Source of the DNA: Wolfiporia cocos
Taxonomy: Eukaryota > Basidiomycota > Agaricomycetes > Polyporales > Phaeolaceae
Reading direction: 5' to 3'
DNA length: 64,000 nucleotides
NCBI GenBank assembly: GCA_029448655.1
Contig: JACCLO010000008.1
Coordinates: 3,224,001 to 3,288,000, forward strand
Under the pieces are notes generated by a model. The model made no database searches and was not told the origin of the DNA. It saw only the letters and a list, made by a program, of their open reading frames with translations. Of the stretch, positions 22,307-34,939 are shown one piece after another. The translations under genes and the position numbers were made by a program. Within the stretch, counting starts at the first letter, position 1; each line of letters opens with the position of its first letter.

Positions 22307-23925
22307 TCATTCTTCACTCGTCTTCAGATCTTTAGGAATACAGTATGCTTCACGGTCATCAAAGCGCGATATGATGATAAAAGAGGCGTCTGAATGGTAT
22401 GCAGAGACGTCCTCATCATCAAGCGCATCGCTAGCGCTGCGCAGACGTATGAGAGATCGAGAGACAAGAATTGAACTCAGTCTTCGACATTGATCAGTAC
22501 CAACACTGGCATGTCCCGCAAACTCCGCAGTACTCACACCTCCGTGATGACGAGTAGTGTTCCAGGATACTGGACGTACATTGTCAGTATGTCTGATACA
22601 TCCGGAGCAGTTATGTATCCACGTACTTGTAGCTGATCGGAAAGCAGATTCAACGCATTTAGGCATAGTGCTGATCTGTGACGCGGTATGGTTTGTGGGT
22701 TCTAGTATACATAGTTGCATAGTAGGTTTACCCAAAGAAAATTGTTCCTATGGCGTTGTGACACAACAGCCATCAGACTATTCGCTTGAGTAGAGGCAGC
22801 CAGGCGTACCATCTCTTAAAAGCAAAGAGGCAACATTTTCCGCCTGAGTAGCATGCAAAAGTTGCTTCGAGTGGCCGACTGTCTTGATGCACACGAGCGT
22901 GAAAACGAAGATGTTCCATGCAATAGCACATAACCTGTCGATAATGCCTACTGTGTTCTGGTCTAGCTGTCTGGAGTTGGGGGATAAAGAACAGCGTACG
23001 TCTGAATCAGGCTGATCATTAATGTGGTTATACGCTCAGGGAATGTCTTACTTCACTGATCCGTTTAAGTTCTTTATCAAATCTGCACAGCCGATGAATG
23101 GAGGAGGGGGCACTATCGAGGCAACAGTGGTGTAGTAGAACTGCAGGAACATGTCACCAAAGTTTCTACTCAGAGAGATTAGGAAGCTTATAAGAGAGCT
23201 TACAATGGTCATTGCGGAGGGGACCAAGCCGAACAGAAATGCAGCTACACACATGCTCCTGTTGTTATGCCATATTGCGTAGATGCGCAGCGATGCAAAT
23301 ACTTGATGGAAACCATATATCAGTTGACTTCAGGCTCGGTGAAGGAGCATACTAGTCAAGGTAATCTGCATAGCGATACTGATGACTTGTGTTGTTCGAA
23401 GCATACTGATACAGCTATAGGCGACGTCAGAAGTTAGTTAGACTCGAAACTTAAAACTCGACACACATCTACAGAATTGTCAGTATGAAGTCAGACCTGC
23501 GCAGAGTAATTGAGCTTACCTCTTGACCGTGAGGGATACTCGGTGTTAGCAGCATCTCTAAGGTCATGATGAAACGGTAAAGCAGCATTAGGTACCGATT
23601 TGAGATGTATATGAGTGTCGCGGTGGAGAATTTCCGATACCAAATATAATGGATTTCCTTCGCAGTGGAGAGCGAATATTCGTACACAAGTAGCGCTATG
23701 CGCGATTCAACTTTCTGCATGGATTGGGTCAGGGATATCTCACCAGTAGCAGCAAAGTTCCACATATTTGCATTAATCCTGAAGCGCATTTTGTCAATTT
23801 ATGATACTGTTGATATATTGGTGAGGCTTTCGCTTTCACAGTACTCACATCTCCGCGTATTTGGTGAATAACAGCCCCTCTATAGCCGTAAACGCAGCGT
23901 CGGAGGGCCGTTGGCTCTGCGACAT
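22307..23925 (-). CDS. DUF6533-like multi-membrane protein (Agaricomycete family)
   Basis: This is a multi-exon gene starting at ATG 23925 (MSQSQRPSDAAFTAIEG) with a first donor at 23848. The second block (about 23725-23520) encodes ALLVYEYSLSTAKEIHYIW followed by FSTATLIYISNRYLMLLYRF, the N-terminal signature of the DUF6533 family that is expanded in Agaricomycetes. Later exons give SLRIYAIWHNNRSM and a hydrophobic AAFLFGLVPSAMTIVSS helix (about 23290-23210), and QLDQNTVGIIDRLCAIAWN (about 22970-22900). The last exon contains the typical ILVSRSLIRLRS and stops at 22307-22309. I did not fix every splice site between about 23400 and 22500, so intactness is not proven. Function is unknown; it is predicted to be an integral membrane protein. 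Confidence 0.68.
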
Positions 23926-26690
23926 TCTGGTACTGTCAGTGACCTGAGTGCGAGGTATTGGGACGTGTGCATATAGCATTCCATCGAGGGATATTTGAAG
24001 TACACGTGTGTATCCTTGATCCATATCCGCTGGCAGCGACGATGATACGAGAGCTGTCTAATCCGGATCGTCGGTCTCACAAATGCTCATCATTTTGTTC
24101 GACGAGAAGATTGCTTGGCCAGATAATCGATGCGTTTAAATGCCTTGAAAACATTCACCACACGTCGCCCTTCCATTCAATCAGCAGAAAACTTCTTTGG
24201 ATTAGATTTGGCCACCGTTGGCGTCCTGAGATATTAAACACATGCAGCGTCAGACTCGAGTATCATTATACTCACATGCATCTGTGCCTGTTGCAAGTCG
24301 ACTACCGTTCCATGCAAGCCAAAACGTAGCGGGAGGTGCCATGCCAACATGTTTGTCAAACCCGATACATGTCAATCCAGGAATTTAAGCGGTCGAAAGC
24401 CCTGATGGCAGCTTCTGAGGACTACCTGCATACAGGTATATAGACCATTCTCCATCTCCTGAGTCCCATTGACTCATGCGAGGTATTATTGATGACGCGT
24501 TGTGGTCTGAAGACCTGGACATTGAAGCCAACGTATAGCTTTCCTGGCACATTCGCATCGAGATGCGAAAACAAGCACAAATTCAGGGTCCAAGTGAGGA
24601 TGCGTTGGTGCTAATCTCCTCAATCAGAAGAAATTATTGCCCATTAAGAATTCATTGACGCTTGGGTCGTTTCATCATTGGCAGCTTGTGGCGTTCCAAT
24701 GATGCATACGACATCGTATGATATATGACACGGCCAGCGGGATGGCATAGATAATAAAATAGTCAAGCAGATGTTGGCTGTGAAACGCTGACAGCTGAGT
24801 GTAGCAAGAGGACAGCGCCGCTTACACTGGCAGATCATGATAGCAAATGGTGTGCAGTTGTGAACCGCGTCTCTGGGAATGTGATCGGGAATCGCCGCTC
24901 CGTGTTTCAGCCACCAATCCTGCCGCTTGCGAAGAACTCAACTCCAGCGGCGTGCAAGTGTATTGTTATGGCAACACCGTACGAAGCCTAGTTATCAACG
25001 CCGTGACATGTGGTTACGAGAAGCTCTGTGTATTCAAGTATGATAGTTCCAAGAAGTCGCAATGATAGCGATGTGGTCCCGGATGGTATGTGTCTCGACC
25101 GTATGGGCAGACAGCTTGTTCGAAGAGGATTGGGTAAGACCTCGGTCTATCACTTTAGAGATATCGACGCAGCGTGCGCTCGCTATATGCCAGATATGTA
25201 TACTTCATTGCATCCTTTGTGGATTGTACGTTGGAGTCGACAACAAGCACTTCCGATGTGAGCATAATCAACTGGCCACAGCAAGTTGTTTTGGCCCTTC
25301 CAGCCACCTGGACCGAATCCTCTTGGTCTCAAGGTGCGGTCAATAAGTTTCATCAAAGCTACCACCTTCTCATCCTGCCACTATCCCCTACCGCTTTTAC
25401 TCCGACAGGCAGTCCAATTATCTTGACTAGATCATAGCATCCATTCTGCGGATATAAGGAACTATCTAATAGCATGGAGCTGTGGCCCAGCGGATCACTC
25501 GGGAGCAACGGCATCGCGTTCTATGTCCGCACGTGTGACAGGAAGGACACCTGCAGGACAATGGACGATGTTCCATAGCATAGTGGGGCTGAAGGCTTAT
25601 ATTAGCCCTGTGAATTTGCTGGGACACGTCAGAAAGCTGTCGATACTATCTGAAGTCTGATACGAATCCCTGGGGAAGCTGAGACAGCGCTTGTATGGGA
25701 CGAATGTATACCGTCCAATCACACCTATCCCACAACCTGCAAGTGTAGAATCCAGCAAGTGTTATCGAAATCTTGTTTACCTCGTTATGAAACAGCTTCG
25801 CCTATTCGTCACATCCGTGGGACTCGTAATGCACAGAACGTGTGCGAGTCGTTTAAAGTATTCTGTGCCAAATGATGGTCTTTTTTGGGTATTATCGTCC
25901 TCACGACCCATGTCATCAAGTCGCGTATCCACGCTAGATCGTAGAGCCTAAATGTTTTGGAAAAGAAATGAATCAGCGTGGCCCAAGCAATTCAAGTATC
26001 AGCTCTCTCTCCTTAAATTATATCCTAGTCAAAGTCGTCATGCTGAGAAGCAAAGAGATCGTGTACGGTAGGATCTGATTCCACAAGAGCAAGTGACATG
26101 TTATGGCCATCGGCGTATGTTGGCTGTGCCACTGCTCCATGGCCTGTAAGGCTGCCATATACCGATACGACTAGTGCTACTGAGTACTGACGCTGCGAGA
26201 ATAGTATACGTTGCGGGACAAGTATCTCAACACACTCATGCCCTCACGTATTGAAGCATCAGCAGTCTACAGCACTGCTCAATGGCATGCAGGCGAAGTT
26301 TCTACAAAATCATCTGCAATCAGTAGATGGCTCTTAGTGCTCAAGTTACTTCGCAAAATTGTATCATAAGCTCACCCTAGACAAATTAGAGAAACCGGGT
26401 TCTTTTTGGGAGCTGTACATCTCGGTACGGCACATGTCCATAATGATAATCTGAACCATCAGGCTCTTGTCTAAATGACACACAACAAGCGAGACCACTA
26501 ACAGGGCTGTTACAGCCTGTGAGTATGTAGTAAATTCGACAGCCTTTGCCAATCACATAACGGTGCAGCACTCGCGGTGCCGGTGGCCCTACAACGTTAG
26601 GAACGCTGTAAAGCCCAGGACAACAATCTAAATTTAAGCAATTAGTGAGGTTTTGAGCCAGAGATGGCCTTTCGAATGAAGGCTTCTGTA
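23926..26690. other. 2.8 kb gene-poor stretch with decayed sequence
   Basis: Only short open frames interrupted by stops occur here. A hydrophobic minus-strand segment near 26450-26540 (TALLVVSLVVCHLD) could be a membrane-protein remnant related to the neighbouring DUF6533-like gene, but I cannot assemble exons around it. Confidence 0.35.
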
Positions 26691-26849
26691 GAGTTTCAGT
26701 CATTAATCTTATCTGCCAACTGCCCTTCGCTTAAGAAATGGCAGTTGCGAGCTAGGTTTGCACGCAGATTAATCTGCTAACTGCGGCAAATTTATCTACT
26801 GTGATAATAAAATGGTAAATCTAGGATCCGAACTAGAGACCTCCACCTT
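26691..26849 (-). repeat. tRNA-armed inverted repeat element, copy A, left arm
   Basis: This left arm contains ctgccaactgccctt, gcagttgcgagctaggtttgca and taataaaatgg, followed by the box-B half of a minus-strand tRNA-like sequence. Gypsy-3 interrupts it at 26849/26850, duplicating ACCTT. The rest of the element continues at 42884. The mirror-image arm at 43290-43405 carries the same blocks in the opposite orientation. Confidence 0.7.
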
Positions 26850-27133
26850 TGACACAAGCAACAAACTAGCACTCAACCGGGGGAAGGGGGCTCGCTCAAA
26901 GGCGCCTTCCAGGTCCCGGGACCACTAGCCGTCAAAGGCCAAGACAAGTCTGAGGTTGTCGCTCAGACTGTCTGGCATATATACTCCTAACCTATTTGTA
27001 CATGTTTGTACGGTGGCTCAGAGGCCTCTACGTACTGGTATCTAACTGGCTATGAGCTTCGGGCCGGTAATGGCATCGGAGCGCTGGTATGCGAGGATGT
27101 CCATGGCGACGTAGCGTATAAGGGGCGGATCTA

Positions 27134-27502
27134 TGACACAAGCGTATTCTCAAGCAACTACTCAGGGGAATATTACTCGCGTGAAAGCGTATTCCTAGTC
27201 TGAGGCTACTCAAGGCAACAAAGGCCAAGACGAGTCTGGGGTGCTCCCTGCTCGTCTGGCTGGTATATATGCTCGTAGGCTGTTTGTACATGTTTGGCTA
27301 CTATACAGTATTACGTAAGCTGATAGACCGTTTGGAGTATGGTAAACCCTATCGTAGGTGTAGAGTCACATCAAGGGTGTCCGGGGTCTGTAGGCACGTG
27401 TGGGGTGTTCGGGGTCCTTGCACGTGATGCATAGGCGGGCGCTTAGATAAGATAAGGGTTGTCCCTAGTCGCAAGCTAGTTGGAGAAAATCGGCTTGTGA
27501 CA
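27134..27502 (-). repeat. Gypsy-2 3' LTR
   Basis: This 369 bp LTR reads TGACACAAGC...GCTTGTGACA on the plus strand, so the ends are imperfect inverted repeats. It contains a TATATA box and the AAGACGAGTCT self-primer complement. The pol reading frame runs 38 bp into it (stop at 27465). Confidence 0.95.
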
Positions 27503-30500
27503 GTACCCCCTCTTCTAGCTGCGTGTCCCCACGCCCAGCAATCACTTTGTACATGGTTTGGTCAACATGGCACGGGTGGTCTACGGTTTTGGTGCAGATG
27601 TGTGGGTGCGCCAGTTGGAGTGTGTTTAAGACCGGGTAGATCCAGTATCCTATTGATTCAGGTATAGTGGATTCTATCGGTGTCCCAATGCGTATTCCGT
27701 ATTGCATGACCCGTGTTCGTGGATCGCAGAACCAGAAGTTACGAGCGACGAGCTTCTTTTCGTAGGCGTAGAATGGTATGCTGCCTTTGATAAGAAGCGT
27801 AGAGTCTATGTCGTCGTATATGATGAACTCCTTCGGGTTCTTCCTGAGTCCCATTTCCTGAGCTTTTCGTTCGAAGTCCTCCCACTCTGGGTCCCAGTTG
27901 GTATTAGAGTGGTCCCAGCCAGTGTTTCTGTTTTTCCACTGGTTGCCTGGGGCAGATGGTCTAGCTTCGAAGAACTTGGTGACCAGCTCTTGGTAATGGT
28001 TTAATCCACGTTTTCGTTCCCATGTTTTAGTCCCGTCAGACCACTCGACTTCTAGCTCGATTCGCCCTCGGTCTTCCCTGGATTCGAGGATCCTGAGAGG
28101 CCTGCGAACGTCATTGCCTTCCGTCACTTTACTATGGTCCTGATTGGGGAAGGCGGGCGGTGTGTATGGTAATAGCAAGACCTCGTTGAATACTGGGTAT
28201 ATCCCGCGCATGTCTGCGGGGAGGTCTAGTTCGTATGCTCCGTGCCCGACCTTCTTGTTGACCTTGTACGGTCCAAATCGCTTGGAGTCAAGCTTCTTGG
28301 TTGGGTGGCCCATGTTTATGTTGCGGCCGTCGACCCAAACCAAGTCGCCTTCAGAGTACGATAGTGGCGATGCCCGTTTCCTATCGTAGTACTCTTTCAT
28401 GCGCAGCTTGGCTTTCTCCAGGTTCTGTGAAGCGAGTTTGGATATGGTGTGCATGTGTTCGACCCAATCCCGTGCTACCCCCTCTTCTTGTTCCGGCGCC
28501 TCTACACCTGTGAAGGGGTGGTATCCGTGCGTAAGGTAAAAGGGACTATATCCCGTGCTACTGTGTACGTGTGTCTTGTACGCAAAGCTTGCCAGCGGGA
28601 GTAAGTCCGGCCAGTTCGTATGAGTATCATTAATAAATAACCTGAGGTAGACCTCGAGTTCCTGGTTCATACGTTCCGTCTGCCCGTCTGTCTGTGGGTG
28701 GAACGCGGTACTCGGGTTTCCCTGTATGCCTAGTCTACGATATACGTCCTTTATGAATTCTGATACAAATTGTGGTCCTCTGTCGCTAAATATTTTCTTT
28801 GGTAGTCCGTGTTGTGTATATACTTTATCTACGAATATGTTGGCCCATCCTTCGGCTGATAGTTTAGTCGTTGTTGGTACAGCTATGTAGTCCTTGGATT
28901 TCATGTCTACTACTACAATGATTGCGTCGCGACCCTTGGAAGTGGGGAGTCCCGTGATCATGTCGACGGAAATGTTCTCCCAGTTGTGTGTTGGAGTCGG
29001 GTTCGGGTTGAGCGGAGCCGCGCGTTTGGATCGGTCCGGCTTAGCGGCCTGGCACTTTATACAAGCCTTGACGTACTGGCGGATGTCTGAGCGCATCTTG
29101 GGCCATCAGTAGTGTCGGTGTATGGCAGTGTACGTGTTTTCGGTGCCAGGGTGTCCCGCTGAGACGGTGTCGTGGAACGAAGAAATGATTTTTCCGATTA
29201 ATTCTTCGTCCCGAGGGATAATTAACCTCCCCCTCCTATATCGCAGACCGTCCTCGGTTGTTTCCCCTACTTCTACTCCTTCCTTCCCATCGTAGAGAGC
29301 GGCTTCCGCTTTGACCCTCTCTTTTACTTCGTCGTGGGTGATACCCTTGACTACAGTATAGAATGAGGATCGCAGCCTTTCTGCGCTGTCTTGGACGAAG
29401 AGGTGTGGCTTCAGGACGACTTGCCCTTCGAGGTGATCCTTGTCGTTTCCGTGATCACTTCTTCGGGAAAGCCCATCGGCCCTTCCATTGGTCTTCCCGG
29501 GGATGTGCACGAGTTGTAGGTCGTACTCGGCGAGTTCCGTCATCCACCGGGCTTGTCGTGGATTAATTTTCTGTGGGGTCTTAAAATATTCTAGGTTCTT
29601 ATGGTCCGTCAGTACTTCTACAGGGTGTTTGCCACCCATTACGAAATGTCGCCATTCATCAAGTGCGCGCATGATGGCGAGGAGTTCTCTGTCGTAGATC
29701 TCGTAGTTCCGTTCTGCCGGTAGCATCGTCTTACTTTGGTAGGCGATGGGTTTCCAGACGCCGTCCTGTTTCTGCATGAGGCAGGCTCCGGTTGCGAAGT
29801 CCGAAGAGTCTGCCTCGATGCGGAAAGGGTCGTCGTCGTTTGGTATCCCTAACACGGGTGCTTCGATAAATATTTTCTTTAACTTATCGAAACACTCTTG
29901 TTCCGCCGTACCCCACTGCCAAGGCGTGTCCTTGGTTAGGTTTATCAGTGGGCGTGCTACCGTGGAGAACTTAGGTATAAATCTCCGGTAGAAGTTTGCG
30001 AACCCAATGAAGGATTGCACTTCCTTCTTGTTCCGAGGTGCGGGCCATTCTGCCACTGCCGCCACCTTCGCGGGATCCATGCGGATTTCCCCATGAGAGA
30101 TTATATGTCCCAAGTATTCTACTTCCGACTTCATGAACTCGCATTTCTCTGGTTTACAGGTTAGCTTGTTTTGACGGAGAACGAGCAGAACCTTGCGCAG
30201 GATCTCTTTGTGTTCTGCCTCGGTCTCCGTGAAAACAAGTATGTCGTCTAAATATACAATGACCTTTCCAGTCATTATCAGGTCTCGGAAGATGTCGTTC
30301 ATCAAAGTCTGGAACGTGCCCGGTGCGTTGCACATTCCAAAGAACATCACTAAAGGTTCGTACAATCCCCTATTAGTGATGAAGGCGGCTTTTTCTTCGT
30401 CGCCTTCTTTGATTCTGACGTTCGTGTATCCCCAACGAATGTCCAATTTAGAAAAGTACTTAGCTCGCTTTAACTTGTTGAGCAGCTCCGTGATCAGAGG

Positions 30501-33500
30501 GAGCGGGTACCGATTCTTCTTGGTCATTTGGTTCAACTTCCGGTAGTCCTGAATGGGTCTCAGTTTCCCATCCTTCTTCTTGACGAAGAAGAATGGTGCC
30601 CCCCATGGTGACTTGGATGGTCGTATGCGTCCAGTCCGTAACTGTTCTTCTAGAAAGTCGTCTAACGCCTCTTGTTCTCGGGGCGATAGGGCATAGATCT
30701 TGCCGGCGTAGGGTTCGGAGTTCGGTAGGAGTTCTATGGCGTGATCCCACGGTCGCCTTTCGGGGAGTTGGTCGAATTCCGTTTCCTTAAACACGTCTTC
30801 AAATTCGTGTAAGTACTCTGGGACCACCTCTTCGAAAGTCTTGGCTTCCGTGGTTTTGCCGGTGGCGATGGCGATCTCGGTTGCCTTCGTCGCGCGGACT
30901 CGCTCAGCGATGTCGGCCCGGCATTCTTCCCTATTCCGTAACCATGCGTCAGCAAAGATATAATATATATGGTCACCGTCCTCGATCTGCTCGTGTTCGC
31001 AGTCGCAGGTGAAGGTGATTTGGCGTTTCTTCCAGTCGATGGTGGGATTATGGTCTTCCAACCAGTCGAAGCCGAGGAATATGTCTGCCGAGCTTAGCTC
31101 GGTGACGTGGAACTTGCGCGTTTCCAGATGCGTGTCGATCTGCATCTGGAGTTCGACATAGTGCGTCATTTTGCCCGCAGCGTTGGTACTACCGTCAGCG
31201 TTGTACAGTTTGACGGGTCGGTCTAGTGGGAGTTGCTCGAGTTTGTGTTCCTCCACATAGGCACGACTGATGACCGATCCCGTTGAACCGGAGTCTATCA
31301 GTGCTTTTGTGAAGAGGGCACGTCCGTCAGGGCGGTGGAGGGTGATCGGTACTTCGATCTGCCGTCCCCGTTTCCCCGTCTGGATTACCACTACATTCCC
31401 TCTGAGTTTCTCACCAGTAGAGCCGAACCCCTGTGTTCCGCGTCTGGTTTCCCTAATGCTTTTTACTATGCGCGTGTCTGGTGTCATGTTGCATTCGAGT
31501 ATGAACTGGGCGATTCTGTCCCCATACTCGACCTGATAATCTGTTCCAGTTTGATTATTCAGTATGACTTTTAACCGACCGGTGTAGTCTTCGTCGACTA
31601 CACCGGCCTCCACGTCGACCCCTTTCAAGGCAAGTCCGGATCGTGGAGCTATGCGGCCGTATACACCGGGTGGCATTCGGATCATTATGCCCGTATCCAC
31701 GGTGATACGCTTCCCGTTTGGTATAACGACTTCCTCCGCGGAGTGAAGATCGTAACCCGCGGCTCCTTCGCTTTTGCGCTCAGGGGGGATTGCCCGCGGG
31801 TGGTCTAGGTATATGTCGAGCGTGACAGCCTTCTTCTTGGCTCGTCGACGCCGCACTTTCTTTTCCGTCTTTTTCTGGACTGTAGGCTTAGATGCGTCTG
31901 CCATCTGCACATCTGAGTCTACAACCGGGTCTACGTCCATTGGCACATAGTTTACATTAATAGAGGAATTAAGCACGGTTTTATCCTCCCGCCAAGCTCC
32001 GGTGGGAGGCTCCTCTGAGGCTGTTACAAACGAATCGTCGGAGCATGTTGAAGCTCCGTCGTCGTCACCAGGCGCCAAGTCTACAGAACGTGGTACAGAT
32101 ACGTAATCAAATATCGGGGCCCCGGTTCCTAGCCCATATAGTCCATCCACCGGTTCGTTACCCTCCGAGGCAGATTCGGAGATAGAGACATTTACTGGTT
32201 CCTCGATCTCCAGAACTGAAAATTTATTATTAGAGAGGGGACGTACCTGAGTGAATCCGGCTTCCTTCGCAGCCTCCGGATTTTCCTTGGCCCAAGCGGA
32301 CACCATTCGCACGAAGTCCTCCTGGGATACTTCCCCAAGGACTTTTTCTGCTGGTGGTGCCTCGACGGCCTGGCGGGTGCGCGCCGGTTGTGAGGGTCCG
32401 GCACCGGTGTTCCCTCCACTGGTAGCTGCTCGGGGCTTCCAGTTGGGTTGGTGCCAGACGGGCTTGTTGCAGCCCTTCCCTGGTGCCTCTGCTTGTGTCT
32501 TGCTGCAAGAGTGGCACTTCCTCTTGAGCAAGTTGGCCCGTTCTTCCGCGGTGGGCTCCGGCCGCGTGGTTCCCAATGACGATGTTGTCGCCCGACCCTT
32601 TCCCTTGTCGGCGACGCCCTTACCCGTGTCACGACCGTGGCGCAGCTTTTCTTCGTCGCGGAGACGACGCATCGCATTGTCCGTACGGAGGATGGCCTGC
32701 TTCCAGGATTCGTAGTCTTCCGGAATCTGGACGTTGTATCCCCGTTGCGATTTGTCGTTTACCGTGGCGGCGACGAAAGCGGAGTGTACTGCCGTGTAGA
32801 TCTCTTTCGGGATGGCAGAGGTGACCCAGCGATGTACTATCTGGTTCTCCTTGTCGTATTTTGCCTCCGAAAGAAGTCTTTCCAGCTCCTGGAAGTACTC
32901 CTCGCCCTTGCCGATGGTCATGCTGAGTTTTTCCGCGGCAACCGCCGACTTCTTTTCCAAGTCGGGGTCGTCGAACTTTTGGTGTAGCTCCCAAATGAAG
33001 CGTAACCAACTCAGATGCCATTGTCCGTCACGGTAATGTTCCCGCGTGAATGCCGTTACCCATGAGTCTACCTTTGGTCCCCGTATCAACGAGATGGCCG
33101 TGCCAATTTTCTTACTGTCTGTGAACAGCAGCGGCCGGTTGTCGTCGATGTACAGCTTTAGGCGCATTACCCAGGCGATGAAGTTCTCGCCGGTGAAGGG
33201 TTCGGGTTCGCGCACCTTAGACTTGTACCGGGGGTCAGGCTGCGGCTCCGGGAGCATTGAGTAGGCGTCCCATTGCGAGCTCGCCGGTTTCTCGGGCCGC
33301 CACATAGACGCACGCGTTCCCGGGAGAGGCGCGGCTCTCCAGGTGTTCACATGCGCTGTCTGTGGTGCTACCGACGGAGGGACCGGGGGCTGTGCTGCCA
33401 TGACCGAGAAGGGGACCTGCGGGGTGATGACCGGGGGGGTGTATCCGGGCAGGAATGGGTTCGTCTGCCTGGAGCCGTTCGATCCTCGGGTTGCCGGACG

Positions 33501-34184
33501 GGTTGCGGGGTTCACCGGTGGTGGGGATCCCATGTGGACGGATCTCACCCAATTTTCTACCGGCCGGAAATGTTCTTCCGGGACCGATGGTACTGACCGA
33601 CGGGGGGCGGAGTGCTGGCTGTGTAGCGATGCCGCATCTCCTGCCGCGATTGCATCTGCCTGGAGACGTTGTGCCTCCCGCAGGAACCGTGCTCCCATGT
33701 CGGCGTTCCACACACCGGTCTGAACCATTGTTGCTGCTACCGTCTGACACCGAAACCCGAAGTCCGCCGAGGTTGGGTTGGGGGGGAACGCCCATTGTAG
33801 AGCCAGGGGCGAGTCGACATGTGCTAGGGGACTCGCGCCGCGGATTGTGTTGGACTGTTCCCTTGCCATCTGGAATGCCTGTTCCAGTCGCTCGAGACCA
33901 GGGCCATTATCCTCTACCGATGCTCCTAAGGGGAGCGAGCGACCGGGGGATACCTGTCCTATTGTTTCGGTGTGGGCCGGGGCGACTTCGATGTTGGGGC
34001 GGGGGGCATGAATGCTGTCGGCTACCGAGAGTAATGCGAAGTCCTCGGGTAGCCCATGCATTTGGTAATTCACCCACTGCCCTGGGTGGAACGGGTTGTT
34101 GGTGACCGTGGGGGTGCCGGCGGGGAGCGGGATGTGTTCGGGTCGGGGGCCGCGGATGTAGTCGAGGTTGTGCGGGGCGGCCAT
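27465..34184 (-). pseudogene. Gypsy-2 gag-dUTPase-pol polyprotein, one in-frame stop in integrase
   Basis: A single frame from ATG 34184 runs to a TGA at 29106-29108 (1692 codons) and resumes in the same frame to 27465 (another 546 codons). Rough residues: gag 1-760, with a C-rich motif (CHSC...GC...H) near 555; dUTPase 780-925 with AGYDLHSAEE, GRIAPRSGLALKG, GVVDEDYTGRLKV, RIAQFI and GFGSTG; protease with ALIDSGSTGSVIS near 960; RT with YLDD near 1310; RNase H with IEADSSDFATGACL near 1450. In integrase, the HHCC zinc finger is cut by the stop between HRHY and WPKMRSDI, where a tryptophan codon is expected (TGG to TGA). Downstream are the DDE core (VDMITGLP, SDRGPQF, TERMNQELE), a diverged chromodomain-like stretch (RILESREDRGRIELEVEW), and about 175 residues of unknown tail. 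It is otherwise intact. Confidence 0.93.
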
Positions 34185-34939
34185 TGTATCGTAATGAAGT
34201 TCGTATGTAAGGAATGAAGAGTCGCGAAAAACAGCGCTACCCGCCCACTGTGGATCAGCCTATAGCTGCGATCGGGGTGGTAACTAGAAACTGTTTCTCC
34301 ACTCTATTCAGAGACCACCTCTTTTCGGAGGTGCGCCAAGAAACGCCAAGGGGTTTTCAGCCCAAGGCCGGCAAGTAATCTCTGCCTCCGAAACCTCGTC
34401 CAGCCCCGAAGCTAATTCGGGATACCGGGGGCACGGGATCTAAACCCTTGGGATGGAGGGTCTAAAAACTATCGTATTGGGCCAAGTGGCCGTATAGTGT
34501 GAGCTGTGTCGCGCTCCTTCAGCCGCCTTGTGGGGCGCTGGGTTGTATGGTAACGGGGGGGCGGTAATGCCCGTATAGTGGCGCGGTAATGCGCGTAAAT
34601 AGGTGCCCAGTGCCTCTGTAATCTGCCGTAGGGCCCCTTAACGCCTTTGATTATTTCGCGTCGGGTACACGTCTACTACGGTGGGGTTGAAACCCAAAGC
34701 CTTTACGCCGTATTGCACGACGGTGGCCCAGTAGCTTAGAGACAACGGTAGGAGTGGTCCCCTACACGCTGTTCACAAGTGTATGTCCCCCAGAACCCAG
34801 TCCCTTGTCCCTGGGATACGGGAGGATAAAAGTTTAGACACCCGAGTCGAAACTCGAGGGCGAAGAAACAGTGCACTTTGCCCCTAGTGCGCCGGGGTTG
34901 ATCTGGAATGAACTCAGATCGGGGAGGAGACTCGTCTTA
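34185..34939 (-). other. Gypsy-2 untranslated leader
   Basis: This 755 bp lies between the 5' LTR and the gag ATG, without a long frame. It includes the conserved block cgcccactgtgg...cgccaaggggttttc that is shared with the Gypsy-3 leader, so it may carry packaging or dimerisation signals (inference). Confidence 0.6.
34928..34938 (-). promoter_or_regulatory. Gypsy-2 self-primer binding site
   Basis: AAGACGAGTCT in the minus sense lies one base from the 5' LTR end (34940). It is the exact reverse complement of AGACTCGTCTT inside the LTR (35033-35043), 32 nt downstream of a TATATA box (35070-35075). No tRNA 3'-end complement (TGG...) is present at this position. Confidence 0.75.
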
